From the NCBI GenBank assembly GCA_023436825.1, contig JAEZHS010000246.1:1-38791 (forward strand): a stretch of 38,791 nt of DNA, written 5' to 3'. This document shows positions 18,285 through 26,591 of the stretch, in pieces. A program made the position numbers and the translations under genes. The notes below the pieces were generated by a model. It worked only from the letters and a program-made list of their open reading frames with translations. It did no database searches and was not told where the DNA came from. The stretch's first letter is position 1; each line of letters starts with the position of its first letter. This stretch comes from Pseudomonadota bacterium (GTDB taxonomy: Bacteria; Pseudomonadota; Alphaproteobacteria; Reyranellales; Reyranellaceae).

Positions 18285-21200
18285 ATGGCTGAAGTCGAAG
18301 CAGGGCCGGGCGTGCGGGTTCGCACGCCTGACGATGTCGAGGTGCGGATCGTCCAAGACGGTCCGACACGGCGCGGTATCCGCCGGGCCGCCACGAGTAC
18401 GGCACCCGCGACCGCGGACTTAAAGAGTGCCCTCTCTTCCGCCGGTTTCGAGCTGGCCTCGGAGCTTCAGATCGCTCCGACAACGCCAGGCACTCGAGCC
18501 CTCCGTCGCGACCGGGACGCCGGGACGGAGATCGAAGTCATGGTTGGTCCCTCCGAAGGTGCGCTCGTCCTGATCGAAGGGGCGGGGGGCGTCTACGCGT
18601 GGAGCTACCCGCAGGAGGAAAGCCCTCAGCCGTCGCGCCGGCGGGGCCCGGCCACGCGCACCTTGGTCTTTCCGCTCGCATCTCCGCCGACCGCGGGAAC
18701 TCGGGCGCGGACCCCGTCATCCGGCCGGCGCGGTGCGGTCCTCGACTGGATCGGGGACAAGCTTCTGGAGCCGGTGCGCGCGTACGTGCTGAAGTTTCCC
18801 GTGAAGGCGATCATCGACACGTCGGTCGACTATCTTGAAGGAGACACGATCGAAGGGTTGGTCGCACTCGCCGGGGATGATCCCGGGCAATGGCGGCCCG
18901 GCGGTGCGCCGCTTCCGGCATTGCCGCAGGATCGCCCGGCAAGGGTCCTCCTCATGGTGCACGGCACCTTTTCCTCGACCGCCGGCGGATTTGGCCAGCT
19001 CGCGGCGAGTAAGACGGGCAAGGCCTTTCTTTCGAAGGTCCGCGACGCCTACGACGCGGTTCTCGGCTTCGACCATAAGACGCTCGCCGTGGACCCGAAG
19101 GCAAACGCCAAGGCATTCATGGATGCCCTGGAGATGCTCAAGCTGCCCAAGGGATCGACGCTCGACGCCGTTGCCCACAGTCGCGGCGGGTTGGTCTACC
19201 GGGTCCTCGCCGAAGAGCTGCTCGAGACGCGCCGCCCGGACATCGTGCTCGGAAAGGCCGTGTTCGTCGGCTGCACCAACGGCGGCACACATCTCGCTGA
19301 GCCCAAGAATTGGGTGGCGATGGTCGATCTTTACACCAATGCGATCATGGCGGGCGCACGCGGCGTGGCCGCTCTGGTCGGCGGTTCGGCGATAAGTCCT
19401 TTCGTGTCCATGGGGATCAAGACTGTCGGTCGCTTCGTGCAGATGTTCTCCGAGGTCGCCATCACCGAGAAGCGAGTTCCCGGGTTGGCGGCAATGCGGC
19501 CTGCCAGCACCGTGATCGAGGAATTGAACGGCCGAGACAGCGGTCTCGAGCGATTGGCCACGTACTTCGCGGTCACTTCGAATTTCGTGGCAAAGCTCGA
19601 CCCGCGCAACGGCGTCACAAAGGAGCTGGCGGAATTCGTCGTCGACCGCGTGACGAATCGCTTGTTTCAGGTCGCCAACGATCTCGTGGTCGATACCGCG
19701 TCCATGACGTCGTTCGGTGCCCGCAACAAGCGATTGGAGGCCGGGAAGACGTTCAGTTTCGGCGATACCGATGCGGTCTACCACACGATCTATTTCACCG
19801 CCGCTGGCATCCATGAGCAGCTTGCCAAATGGCTGGGCGTCGACGCCGCCGGGTCTGCGACGGCGGTTCGCGAATTCTCCCGTGGCGGCGCCATTGGAGT
19901 CGCCGCAGGGGACATCGGTGCAGGTCTGCAGAACCGGACACGCAGCACCACGCGCCGATTCAGATTGAGCCCGCCGCGACCAAAGAAAGACGTCTCGTCG
20001 GCTCCGAAGGAGCCCACGACGACACCAGGCGTCTCCTGCCACTTTGCGGCAGAGATGAATCCCTATCCACGCCTCAAGACGCGCGAAGCGCTTTTCGTAA
20101 CGGCGTCGCGCGAGCGCATCGAAATCGCCGGGCATGCAGCGGCGGCGACCTCGGTCGATCCTGTGAGTGTGAATGAGACCCGCAAGATCACCATCGAAGT
20201 GATTGGCCGCAAGAACTGCAAGGTCGTCGGCAGATCCGTCGAGGAGATCGACGTGCCGAGGGAGCAACGGCCGACGAGCGTGCGCTTCGAGCTCGAAGGT
20301 ATCGAGAAGGGTGTCGCCGACGTCCTTGTCGAGGCCAGACAGGGCGCACAGGTGCTGGTCTCCTTTACGCTCGCGCCGGTCTTCGTGGATGACGGCGACA
20401 AGCTGCGCGCGAGCCAATCCGGCACCGTGACCGCGAGCGTTCCGGAGGAACCGGCTGTCCTGCGGATATACGAGATCGTGGAGGGCGATCGCGTGACCCT
20501 CAGATTCGATCTGACATGCTACGATCCGAACATCTCGGTATCGGAGTCCCTGACATTGCGCGCGGGCTTCTCCCGAGACGCGTATGTCATGTTCATTTTC
20601 AAGGAAATAGAGAAGGCCTGGCTGACGGCTGGTCGCGTCTATGACCAGTTCCTGCTCAGGCTCAAGTCCAACGGCATCGTGATGGCGAGGGATCTGTTGC
20701 CCGATCCTGTCCGCGATGCCCTGTGGCGTCATCGCGACGCCATTCGCGCGATTCAGGTGATCTCCGAAGAGCCCTTCATTCCCTGGGAATTGCTCTACAT
20801 CACTGATCCCAGGGCGGGACCCGAGGGCAAAGGCTTTCTCGGCGAATGGGGGCTGGTTCGCTGGCTTCACAACACCCGGTGGCCCGGGCGACGTCTGGCA
20901 CTCAACGGCGATCGCGTCAGATACGTCGTTCCCGATTATCTCGATCCGGCTCTGGCACTCGACGGTGCAGTCGAAGAGCGCAAGATGCTGGCGACGCTGT
21001 TCGCTGGTTCTCGATCGGTGGACGCCGACAGCATCAACGTCGCCGAATTCCTTCAGGCAGATGCCCAGAATTGCGACGTGCTGCATTTCGCCTGCCATGG
21101 CGAGGCCGCGCAACAGGCGGTCATGCGGGCCGATCTCTTGATGACGGGCACAGAGGTCGATGGCGAGTTCATCGTCGACGCCCTGTCGGCCGAAGTGGCG

Positions 21201-21545
21201 AAGACGCACGCTCGCTTTGCGGCGGACGGGCCACGCCCGATCGTTTTCATCAATGCCTGCCAGACCGGGCGGGCGGGGCCTGGGATTTCCGCGGGCGTCG
21301 CCGGATTTGTCGATGCGTTTCTTCGGCCGCTCTCGGAACGGGGCGCTGGAGCTCTGATCGGAGCGCTCTGGTCGGTGGACGACAAGCTCGCCGCCACATT
21401 CGCGAAAAGCTTCTATGAGGCATTGCTCGGAGGCAAGTCGCTGGTCGATTCGGCACGCGCCGCTCGCGAAGCGGCCAAGGATCGCAAAGACCTGACGTGG
21501 CTGGCTTACACCGTGTACGGAGATCCCTTCGCGCGGACGACGTAG
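18285..21545 (+). CDS. Alpha/beta-hydrolase-CHAT fusion protein (operon gene 5)
   Basis: 1086 aa from the ATG at 18285, which has GGGGGC close upstream; an in-frame TTG at 18240 would add 15 residues. Residues about 1-130 are an unassigned N-terminal region. Residues about 215-420 are an alpha/beta-hydrolase fold: the oxyanion-hole strand LLMVHGTFSST, then a nucleophile elbow A-H-S-R-G-G with Ser299, then VFVGCTNGGTHLAEP. The A-x-S-x-G form is also used by some Bacillus lipases. A beta-rich linker (about 590-770) leads to a C-terminal CHAT domain with His938 in HFACHGE and Cys992 in INACQTGRAG, followed by GAGALIGALWSVDDK. This is the most canonical of the three CHAT domains. The fusion thus has two potential hydrolase centres in one chain. 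It has no signal peptide. The natural substrate (lipid, ester or peptide) is unknown. Confidence 0.9.
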   Translation: MAEVEAGPGVRVRTPDDVEVRIVQDGPTRRGIRRAATSTAPATADLKSALSSAGFELASELQIAPTTPGTRALRRDRDAGTEIEVMVGPSEGALVLIEGAGGVYAWSYPQEESPQPSRRRGPATRTLVFPLASPPTAGTRARTPSSGRRGAVLDWIGDKLLEPVRAYVLKFPVKAIIDTSVDYLEGDTIEGLVALAGDDPGQWRPGGAPLPALPQDRPARVLLMVHGTFSSTAGGFGQLAASKTGKAFLSKVRDAYDAVLGFDHKTLAVDPKANAKAFMDALEMLKLPKGSTLDAVAHSRGGLVYRVLAEELLETRRPDIVLGKAVFVGCTNGGTHLAEPKNWVAMVDLYTNAIMAGARGVAALVGGSAISPFVSMGIKTVGRFVQMFSEVAITEKRVPGLAAMRPASTVIEELNGRDSGLERLATYFAVTSNFVAKLDPRNGVTKELAEFVVDRVTNRLFQVANDLVVDTASMTSFGARNKRLEAGKTFSFGDTDAVYHTIYFTAAGIHEQLAKWLGVDAAGSATAVREFSRGGAIGVAAGDIGAGLQNRTRSTTRRFRLSPPRPKKDVSSAPKEPTTTPGVSCHFAAEMNPYPRLKTREALFVTASRERIEIAGHAAAATSVDPVSVNETRKITIEVIGRKNCKVVGRSVEEIDVPREQRPTSVRFELEGIEKGVADVLVEARQGAQVLVSFTLAPVFVDDGDKLRASQSGTVTASVPEEPAVLRIYEIVEGDRVTLRFDLTCYDPNISVSESLTLRAGFSRDAYVMFIFKEIEKAWLTAGRVYDQFLLRLKSNGIVMARDLLPDPVRDALWRHRDAIRAIQVISEEPFIPWELLYITDPRAGPEGKGFLGEWGLVRWLHNTRWPGRRLALNGDRVRYVVPDYLDPALALDGAVEERKMLATLFAGSRSVDADSINVAEFLQADAQNCDVLHFACHGEAAQQAVMRADLLMTGTEVDGEFIVDALSAEVAKTHARFAADGPRPIVFINACQTGRAGPGISAGVAGFVDAFLRPLSERGAGALIGALWSVDDKLAATFAKSFYEALLGGKSLVDSARAAREAAKDRKDLTWLAYTVYGDPFARTT

Positions 21546-21550
21546 TCCCG

Positions 21551-21577
21551 GCCATCGGCATCGATCGTACCGATGGC
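21551..21577. other. Intercistronic hairpin between two CHAT genes
   Basis: GCCATCGG (21551-21558), an 11-nt loop and CCGATGGC (21570-21577) form a perfect 8-bp stem within the 68-nt gap between genes 5 and 6. There is no T-run after it, so it is more likely an mRNA-processing or stability element than a terminator. The role is inference. Confidence 0.45.
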
Positions 21578-21613
21578 CTCGTCGCCGGGCCGTCGTCAGG
21601 ATGGAGACCGACC

Positions 21614-24058
21614 ATGACGAAAACGCTCTCCGATCTTCTCAGGGCCGCAGCACATGGCATGCCGACCTTCCAGAAACTGTTCGATTCGCTCGGCGCCAAG
21701 CTGACGCCGGAACTCGCCGCCGAAGCGAGACAATTCTACCAAACGGCGCTTACGGACCAGCGCCTCGGCGACGCTGGTCTGGGGGCCTTTGTCACCGCCG
21801 TCTTGTATGCGTCCCTGGGCGACGAGGCCAAGGAATTGCGGGCGCGCTTCGACATGCTTCAGGCCCGGTACATGCAGGCGGACACTCTCGAGGAGTACGA
21901 GGCGGTGCGTCAGGGCGCACGGAGGATGGCGCCGAGGGCCGACAAGGCGGGAGATGGGGAACTCGTCTTCCGCGCCTGTGTCCTGGCGGCCGACTCTGCC
22001 TACTTCGCCTCGGAACTGGCCGGGAAAGCCGAGGAGCAGTGGCATCTGACTGTGCTCTCGGACCTGTTGATCTGCTTCGAGAAAAGGCAGGCTGCCTTGG
22101 GCTCCGATGTATGGGACGCCAGGCTCGTCTCGCTTCTGAGCGCACTGCTCTCCGAGATCATGTCGAAACTCTTCGTCGAGAATGACAGGAAGGAAAGCTA
22201 CCTGCGGATGCTGGCGCAAAAGGTGGATGCGCAGATTCCGCTCGATTTCGTGTTTCCGGCCGATCCCCCGAAAACGGTACGTGCGGCGCTCACGCTGAGC
22301 GGCCTTTCCTACACCCATGGCGATGCAAAGAGCGCACACCAGCGCTTGAGCATCGCGATGGAGGCGGCCGAGCGCCAGGGTGCGCGCGACGCGTGGCTGG
22401 CGATGGCGGAGATGACCTATAGCGGTGACCGCGGGTCTAACGCGCCCGGACCGGAGCAGGTCGAGCTGCGTCGTCGCCTGCGAGAACGCTGCGAAGAGAG
22501 CCGAGCCCGCTTTCTTTCGCGCGCAGGACGGCTCCATGCCGCCCAGGACCTCAGTCCCATTCTGGGCGAGATGCTGCGGGATGAGGTGAGCGATGGCGGC
22601 TTCTCGAGCAGCGAGGTCTTCGACGCGGTCGAGGCGATGAAGGCGCGCATGCTCCTCGATCAGCTGGAAGTCGAATTTTGCGCTCCAGGTCCTGAGGCGC
22701 TGGCGACGCAAGTCGGCGCAATGGAACGTGAAGTGCTTTCTTTTCCGCAGCCCGACGGGGAAGCCCGTCTGGTTACGAACGAGTTGAGGTTGCTGAGCCT
22801 GCTGCCGGTGGCACGCGTGTCCGCAGCCGGTGGGGATGAGGAGAAATACCGGGCGCTCAAGGAGATCGAAGCTCTTTACGCCGGACACGAATTTGGTTTT
22901 CGAGGTGCCGGACGAACGGCCGAATTGAAAGACGTGATGAGCGCGTTGAATTCCGATGAGGCGCTCATCGAGTACTGCATTCCCCATAGGCCCCTGCATC
23001 CGGCAAGGGAACTCATCATCGTCGTCGTGACGAGAAGCGCGGCTGAGGTCGTCTACGTTCCGCTCGATGATCTGGAACAGCACATTCCTTCCGCGAGCCT
23101 CATCGGGAGGATTTCCGTCGACGGCCAGGCGCCGATCGACAGCAGCCCCCTGGGCGACCTCGTCGTCAATGTTCGCACGTCCATTCAGAATGCGGACGAT
23201 CGTGCCGCCGACGCGGCACTCCAGGTGCTCCATCAACACCTCATCCAGCCGATCGAAAGTGCCGGTTTTGGCCCACGGAAGTTTCGTCGATGGATCGTGA
23301 TCGCCCATGGAATGCTGCACGCAGTGCCGTTTGGCGCGCTTCTCAACGCGGAGGGTGGAAGGCTGATCGAGGCCGTCAGCCTCACCATGGCGCCCAGCGC
23401 ATCCGTATGGCTGCGGCAAAGCTCTCGCGGACGACCTGCGGCGAACAGTTTCCTTGGATTTGCCAATCCGCATCTTTCGGACGATGAGGCTGAGACGCTG
23501 CCCGAGGCCGAGGAAGAAGTGAAGGAGATTCGGGCGGTGCTTTCGAGCTTGTCGGGCCCCTCACCGTTCGTGGGTGCCTCGGCGACGATGTCGGAGTTCA
23601 GGGATGAAGCGCCGGGCAAGAGCATCATTCACCTGGCAACGCATGGTGAATACCCTGAAATCGATGCGATTGACTTTCACAGCATACTGCTTGCCGCCGG
23701 CACCGGCGATGATGGCCGACTGAGTGCGGACGTGATCCGGCAGCTCGACCTGCGCGCTTGCCGGCTGGTTGCCCTGAGTATTTGCGATGGCGGACTCTAC
23801 CGTTTCGGCCCGGGGGACGAGCCCTACGGTTTGGTGCCGGCGTTCATTGCCGCTGGCGCGGAAAACGTCCTGGGAACGCTGTGGCCGATCGGCGACGAGT
23901 TCGCGCGCCCCTACATGGTCGCGTTTTACCGGCATCTGGTCGTCCTCGGACCGGCGGACGCCTTGCAGAAAGTCAGCCTCGAGCAGATAAGAGCCGGCGC
24001 TTCATTGCGTGACTGGGCGGCCTTCGTCGTCACGGGGCCGGGCCGAGCGATCGCGTAA
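21614..24058 (+). CDS. CHAT-domain protein with helical N-terminus (operon gene 6)
   Basis: 814 aa from the ATG at 21614, preceded by a GGAG ribosome site; an in-frame upstream start at 21497 would overlap gene 5 by 49 nt and is less likely. Residues 1-~450 are helical, probably TPR-like (LTLSGLSYTHGDAKSAHQRL; ARFLSRAGRLHAAQDLSP). A CHAT domain fills about 470-800. It has the pre-core block IVIAHGMLHAVPFGALL, His677 in HLATHGEYP and Cys724 in LSICDGGLYRFGPGDE, then GAENVLGTLWPIGDE. The C-D-G-G after the catalytic Cys replaces the usual C-x-T-G. The dyad is present, so activity is plausible. It is the last gene of the operon and ends only 21 nt from the 3' end of a convergent tRNA gene, with no obvious terminator between. 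Confidence 0.9.
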   Translation: MTKTLSDLLRAAAHGMPTFQKLFDSLGAKLTPELAAEARQFYQTALTDQRLGDAGLGAFVTAVLYASLGDEAKELRARFDMLQARYMQADTLEEYEAVRQGARRMAPRADKAGDGELVFRACVLAADSAYFASELAGKAEEQWHLTVLSDLLICFEKRQAALGSDVWDARLVSLLSALLSEIMSKLFVENDRKESYLRMLAQKVDAQIPLDFVFPADPPKTVRAALTLSGLSYTHGDAKSAHQRLSIAMEAAERQGARDAWLAMAEMTYSGDRGSNAPGPEQVELRRRLRERCEESRARFLSRAGRLHAAQDLSPILGEMLRDEVSDGGFSSSEVFDAVEAMKARMLLDQLEVEFCAPGPEALATQVGAMEREVLSFPQPDGEARLVTNELRLLSLLPVARVSAAGGDEEKYRALKEIEALYAGHEFGFRGAGRTAELKDVMSALNSDEALIEYCIPHRPLHPARELIIVVVTRSAAEVVYVPLDDLEQHIPSASLIGRISVDGQAPIDSSPLGDLVVNVRTSIQNADDRAADAALQVLHQHLIQPIESAGFGPRKFRRWIVIAHGMLHAVPFGALLNAEGGRLIEAVSLTMAPSASVWLRQSSRGRPAANSFLGFANPHLSDDEAETLPEAEEEVKEIRAVLSSLSGPSPFVGASATMSEFRDEAPGKSIIHLATHGEYPEIDAIDFHSILLAAGTGDDGRLSADVIRQLDLRACRLVALSICDGGLYRFGPGDEPYGLVPAFIAAGAENVLGTLWPIGDEFARPYMVAFYRHLVVLGPADALQKVSLEQIRAGASLRDWAAFVVTGPGRAIA

Positions 24059-24079
24059 GCGCCCAGCTCGCAGCAGGAA

Positions 24080-24155
24080 TGGTAGGCCCGGCAGGATTCG
24101 AACCTGCGACATAACCGTTATGAGCGGCTCGTTCTAACCACTGAACTACGGGCCC
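24080..24155 (-). tRNA. tRNA with CAU anticodon (probably tRNA-Ile2; elongator Met possible)
   Basis: The minus strand folds as a cloverleaf of 73 nt plus an encoded CCA (24080-24082). The acceptor stem GGGCCCG pairs with CGGGCCT, with one G-U at the end. The T arm is GCAGG-TTCGAAT-CCTGC, and the anticodon stem AGCCG/CGGTT carries the loop CTCATAA. A CAU anticodon is shared by Ile2 (modified by TilS) and Met. The C4-G69 and C5-G68 pairs favour Ile2 by the known TilS recognition rules, but this is not decisive. Its 3' end faces the CHAT operon. Confidence 0.9.
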
Positions 24156-24216
24156 CCGTCGCCGAGGGCGAGGTTCTACACCCAATCCGATGCGCGGTCG
24201 AACAGGGAGTGTCGGA

Positions 24217-24480
24217 TCACGACGGGCCCTTGCGATGCTCGGCGGACCTGGCGCGCAATGCGAGGGGCAGGCCCTTGCCGGGCTTGAAGCCGAGCTGACG
24301 TGAAACCTCGTCGGTTACACGCAGCAATTCCGGCAGGATCGACCGCGACGAGTCGACGTCGACGGCGTCGGTGTTGTCGAGCACCGTCAGCGAAGCCACG
24401 ATCGCGCCCTGGTGGTCGAACACGGGAGCGGCCAGGGCATTCAGGCCGATCACCAGATCGTCCTTGGTCCAGCCCGCCAT
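24217..24480 (-). pseudogene. C-terminal fragment of an IclR-family regulator
   Basis: The 87-residue fragment reads AGWTKDDLVIGLNALAAPVFDH, then GAIVASLTVLDN, and ends with LLRVTDEVSRQLGF. This is the end of the IclR effector-binding domain (about 250 aa in complete proteins). The winged-helix DNA-binding domain and the first part of the effector domain are absent. Homology stops at about 24480, where sequence of a TctC gene in the opposite orientation begins. The frame remains open past the junction by chance. It has no function as a regulator in this form. Confidence 0.7.
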
Positions 24481-25238
24481 CGTCGGAGCTTGGTCAGCAC
24501 GCTTGCGGCGCTGCCTCTGCTTGGTCAAGTCGCCTCGCCGGCCTGGGCGCAGGAAGGGTACCCGAGCAGGGCCGTCACAGTGGTGATTCCCTTTGCGCCC
24601 GGCGGCGGCACCGACATCGTCGGACGCATCCTGCAGCAGAAGCTGTCCGAAAGGCTCGGGCAGTCGGTCGTGGTGTTGAACAAGCCTGGCGCGGCCGGCA
24701 CCATCGCCACCAAATTCGTCGCCAAGGCGGCTCCTGACGGCTACACGCTGTTCTTGTCGTGGGACTCGCATGCCATCAATCCCCTCGTTTACAAGAATCT
24801 CCCGTACGACACGTTCAAGGACCTCGTCCCCGTGACGCTGGTGGCGAGGGTGCCGCAGGTCATGGCCACCTGGGGCGGACTGCCGGCGAACACCCTGAGC
24901 GAGTTCGTGGCGCTCGCCAGGAGCGAGCTCGGTAAGCTGAACTCCGCTTACGTCGGTCCCGGCAATTCCAATCACCTGATGTCCGAGTACTTCCATCGTC
25001 TCGCCGGCATTCAGTTGATGCATGTGGCGTACAAGGGCGGCGGCCCGTCGATCGTCGCCATGCTATCCGGCGAGGTGGCGTACAGTTTCTTGTCCTACAC
25101 GTCGCTGCGCGGCCTGTCCGATATTCCCGTGGTTCCGACGATGTCGGAAGCACGCCCGCCGAGCTTGACGCTTACGTGCGCAAGGAACACGACAAGTGGG
25201 CCCTGTTCGTGAAGGAGGCGGGGCTCCAGTTCGAGTAG
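24481..25238 (+). pseudogene. Bug/TctC solute-binding protein, start lost and internally deleted
   Basis: From the first base after the IclR fragment the frame reads RRSLVSTLAALPLL, then a signal-peptide end with AWAQ, then VTVVIPFAPGGGTDIVGR, LPYDTFKDLVPVTLVA and LMHVAYKGGG. These are the conserved order of tripartite-tricarboxylate (Bug/TctC) binding proteins. The start codon and first residues are missing. At about 25152 the frame jumps: a second frame gives PAELDAYVRKEHDKWALFVK and a TAG at 25236-25238, the normal C-terminus. About 70 residues expected between the two parts are gone. The gene is therefore broken at both its 5' end and internally. Confidence 0.8.
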
Positions 25239-25304
25239 CACGCAGGCCTCATGCACCGCGTGCCCGGCCAAACGACCATCGCCGGCGCGCGCGAAGGCGG
25301 TGTC

Positions 25305-26462
25305 CTATTGGGCTGCGATCTTCGCTTCCTTGAACGCCGGCATGACGTCTTGTGCAAACCAGCGCAGCTGGTTCTTGAATTCCACTGGGGACAGTCCTTC
25401 GGCCCAGTGGATCATGAAGTCCTCCAGCCCGGGATACTTGGCCTCGATCGATCTAATTCCGTCGATCACCTGGGCGGGCGTGCCGCACAGCCACGCCTTC
25501 TGCTTCACGCCGTCGCGGATCGACGGGATGGTTGCCGGTGCGCCCGGCGTGCCCCACGTCCGTCCCTGGTCGTCCGCATAGCGCACGAAGCCGAACGGCG
25601 CGAACCACTTGTAGCGTTCGTCATGCGCCGGCTCGATGCGCTGGATCGCCTCTTCCTGGCTGTCGGCCATGTAGAGACCGGCTCCCCAGATCATGTCCTC
25701 GCCGAGCTTCTTGGGGCGGCCATGGCGGGCGCAGGCGTCGTGATATGCCCGCACGACATCGTCGAGGATCTTCTCGCCGTTCAGGTCCACCATGGCCTTG
25801 AGGCCGTAGCGTGCCATCATGTCGATGGTCCGCCCGCTGGCGATCGGCATCCAGATGTCGACGGGCAGGTGCTTGGGACGCGGCACCATCGTGATCTCTT
25901 TCAGCCGGTAGCCTCGGTAGTCGACCGCGGGCGGGCACTCGAAGTACTTGCCCTTGAAGCGGAAGGAGTCCTCGTTGAAGCACTTCAGCAGGAGCTGGAG
26001 CTGCTCCTCGAAATATTCGCGGTTGGCCTCGGCATCGATGAGCGGCGCCCCGAAGGTTTCCACCTCGCGACTATGGTAGCCGCGGCCGACGCCCATGATC
26101 AGGCGGCCGTCGGTCACGATGTCGGCCATGGCGTAGTCCTCGGCCAGCCGGATCGGGTGCCACATCGGCAGGACATTGAAGGCGCAGCCGAACTTCAGCC
26201 GCTTGGTCTGTGTGGCGAGCCACAGGCCGAGCTGCACCAGGTTGGGCAGGCATTCGTAGCCCTCGTGCTGGAAGTGGTGCTCCGCCGTCCACAGCGCGTG
26301 GTAGCCGAGCTCGTCCATGAGCCGGGCGACATCGCGGGCGGTGGCGAATACCTCGCTCAGGCGGTCGGTGGAATAGCGACGCTCGTCGGCCGGCATGCCG
26401 TGGAGGCCGACATTGTCGAGGTCGATCTGACCCACGTAGAGGGAGTGAAACCGCTTGATCAT
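25305..26462 (-). CDS. LLM-class flavin-dependent oxidoreductase (luciferase-like monooxygenase)
   Basis: 385 aa, cytoplasmic. The luciferase-like TIM barrel is shown by ARLMDELGYHALWTAEHHF near residue 50, FGCAFNVLPMWHPIRLAED near 95, the phosphate-binding GRLIMGVGRGYHSREVETFG near 120-140, and LCGTPAQVIDGI near 330. These enzymes use reduced FMN (or F420 in some lineages) to oxygenate or reduce small organic compounds; the substrate cannot be told. The ATG at 26460-26462 has GGAAGGG upstream on the minus strand. The gene is intact although it sits between fragments of other genes, and it stands alone in its orientation. Confidence 0.9.
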   Translation of the reverse strand: MIKRFHSLYVGQIDLDNVGLHGMPADERRYSTDRLSEVFATARDVARLMDELGYHALWTAEHHFQHEGYECLPNLVQLGLWLATQTKRLKFGCAFNVLPMWHPIRLAEDYAMADIVTDGRLIMGVGRGYHSREVETFGAPLIDAEANREYFEEQLQLLLKCFNEDSFRFKGKYFECPPAVDYRGYRLKEITMVPRPKHLPVDIWMPIASGRTIDMMARYGLKAMVDLNGEKILDDVVRAYHDACARHGRPKKLGEDMIWGAGLYMADSQEEAIQRIEPAHDERYKWFAPFGFVRYADDQGRTWGTPGAPATIPSIRDGVKQKAWLCGTPAQVIDGIRSIEAKYPGLEDFMIHWAEGLSPVEFKNQLRWFAQDVMPAFKEAKIAAQ

Positions 26463-26591
26463 GTGACCCTTCCTTCAGCGACAACGTCTTTCGCGATGGG
26501 CGGCCGTGGAGGCGTGCATTCTGACCGGAGTTGCGCGCCCCGTCACGACGGCGTGGTGCGCAGCAAGGGAGGCCGATGCCGTCGCGCGGGT

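Noticed and set aside
18717..21209. 830-codon open frame antisense to the hydrolase-CHAT gene
   Set aside because: Composition typical of an antisense shadow; no domain visible.
21497..21613. Upstream in-frame start for the last CHAT gene
   Set aside because: It would overlap the previous gene by 49 nt and lacks a ribosome site; the ATG at 21614 has GGAG.
21596..23473. 625-codon open frame antisense to the last CHAT gene
   Set aside because: Shadow of a GC-rich gene with no family features.
24217..25023. 268-codon minus-strand frame as a full regulator gene
   Set aside because: Only the last 87 residues resemble IclR; the rest is antisense to the TctC remnant.
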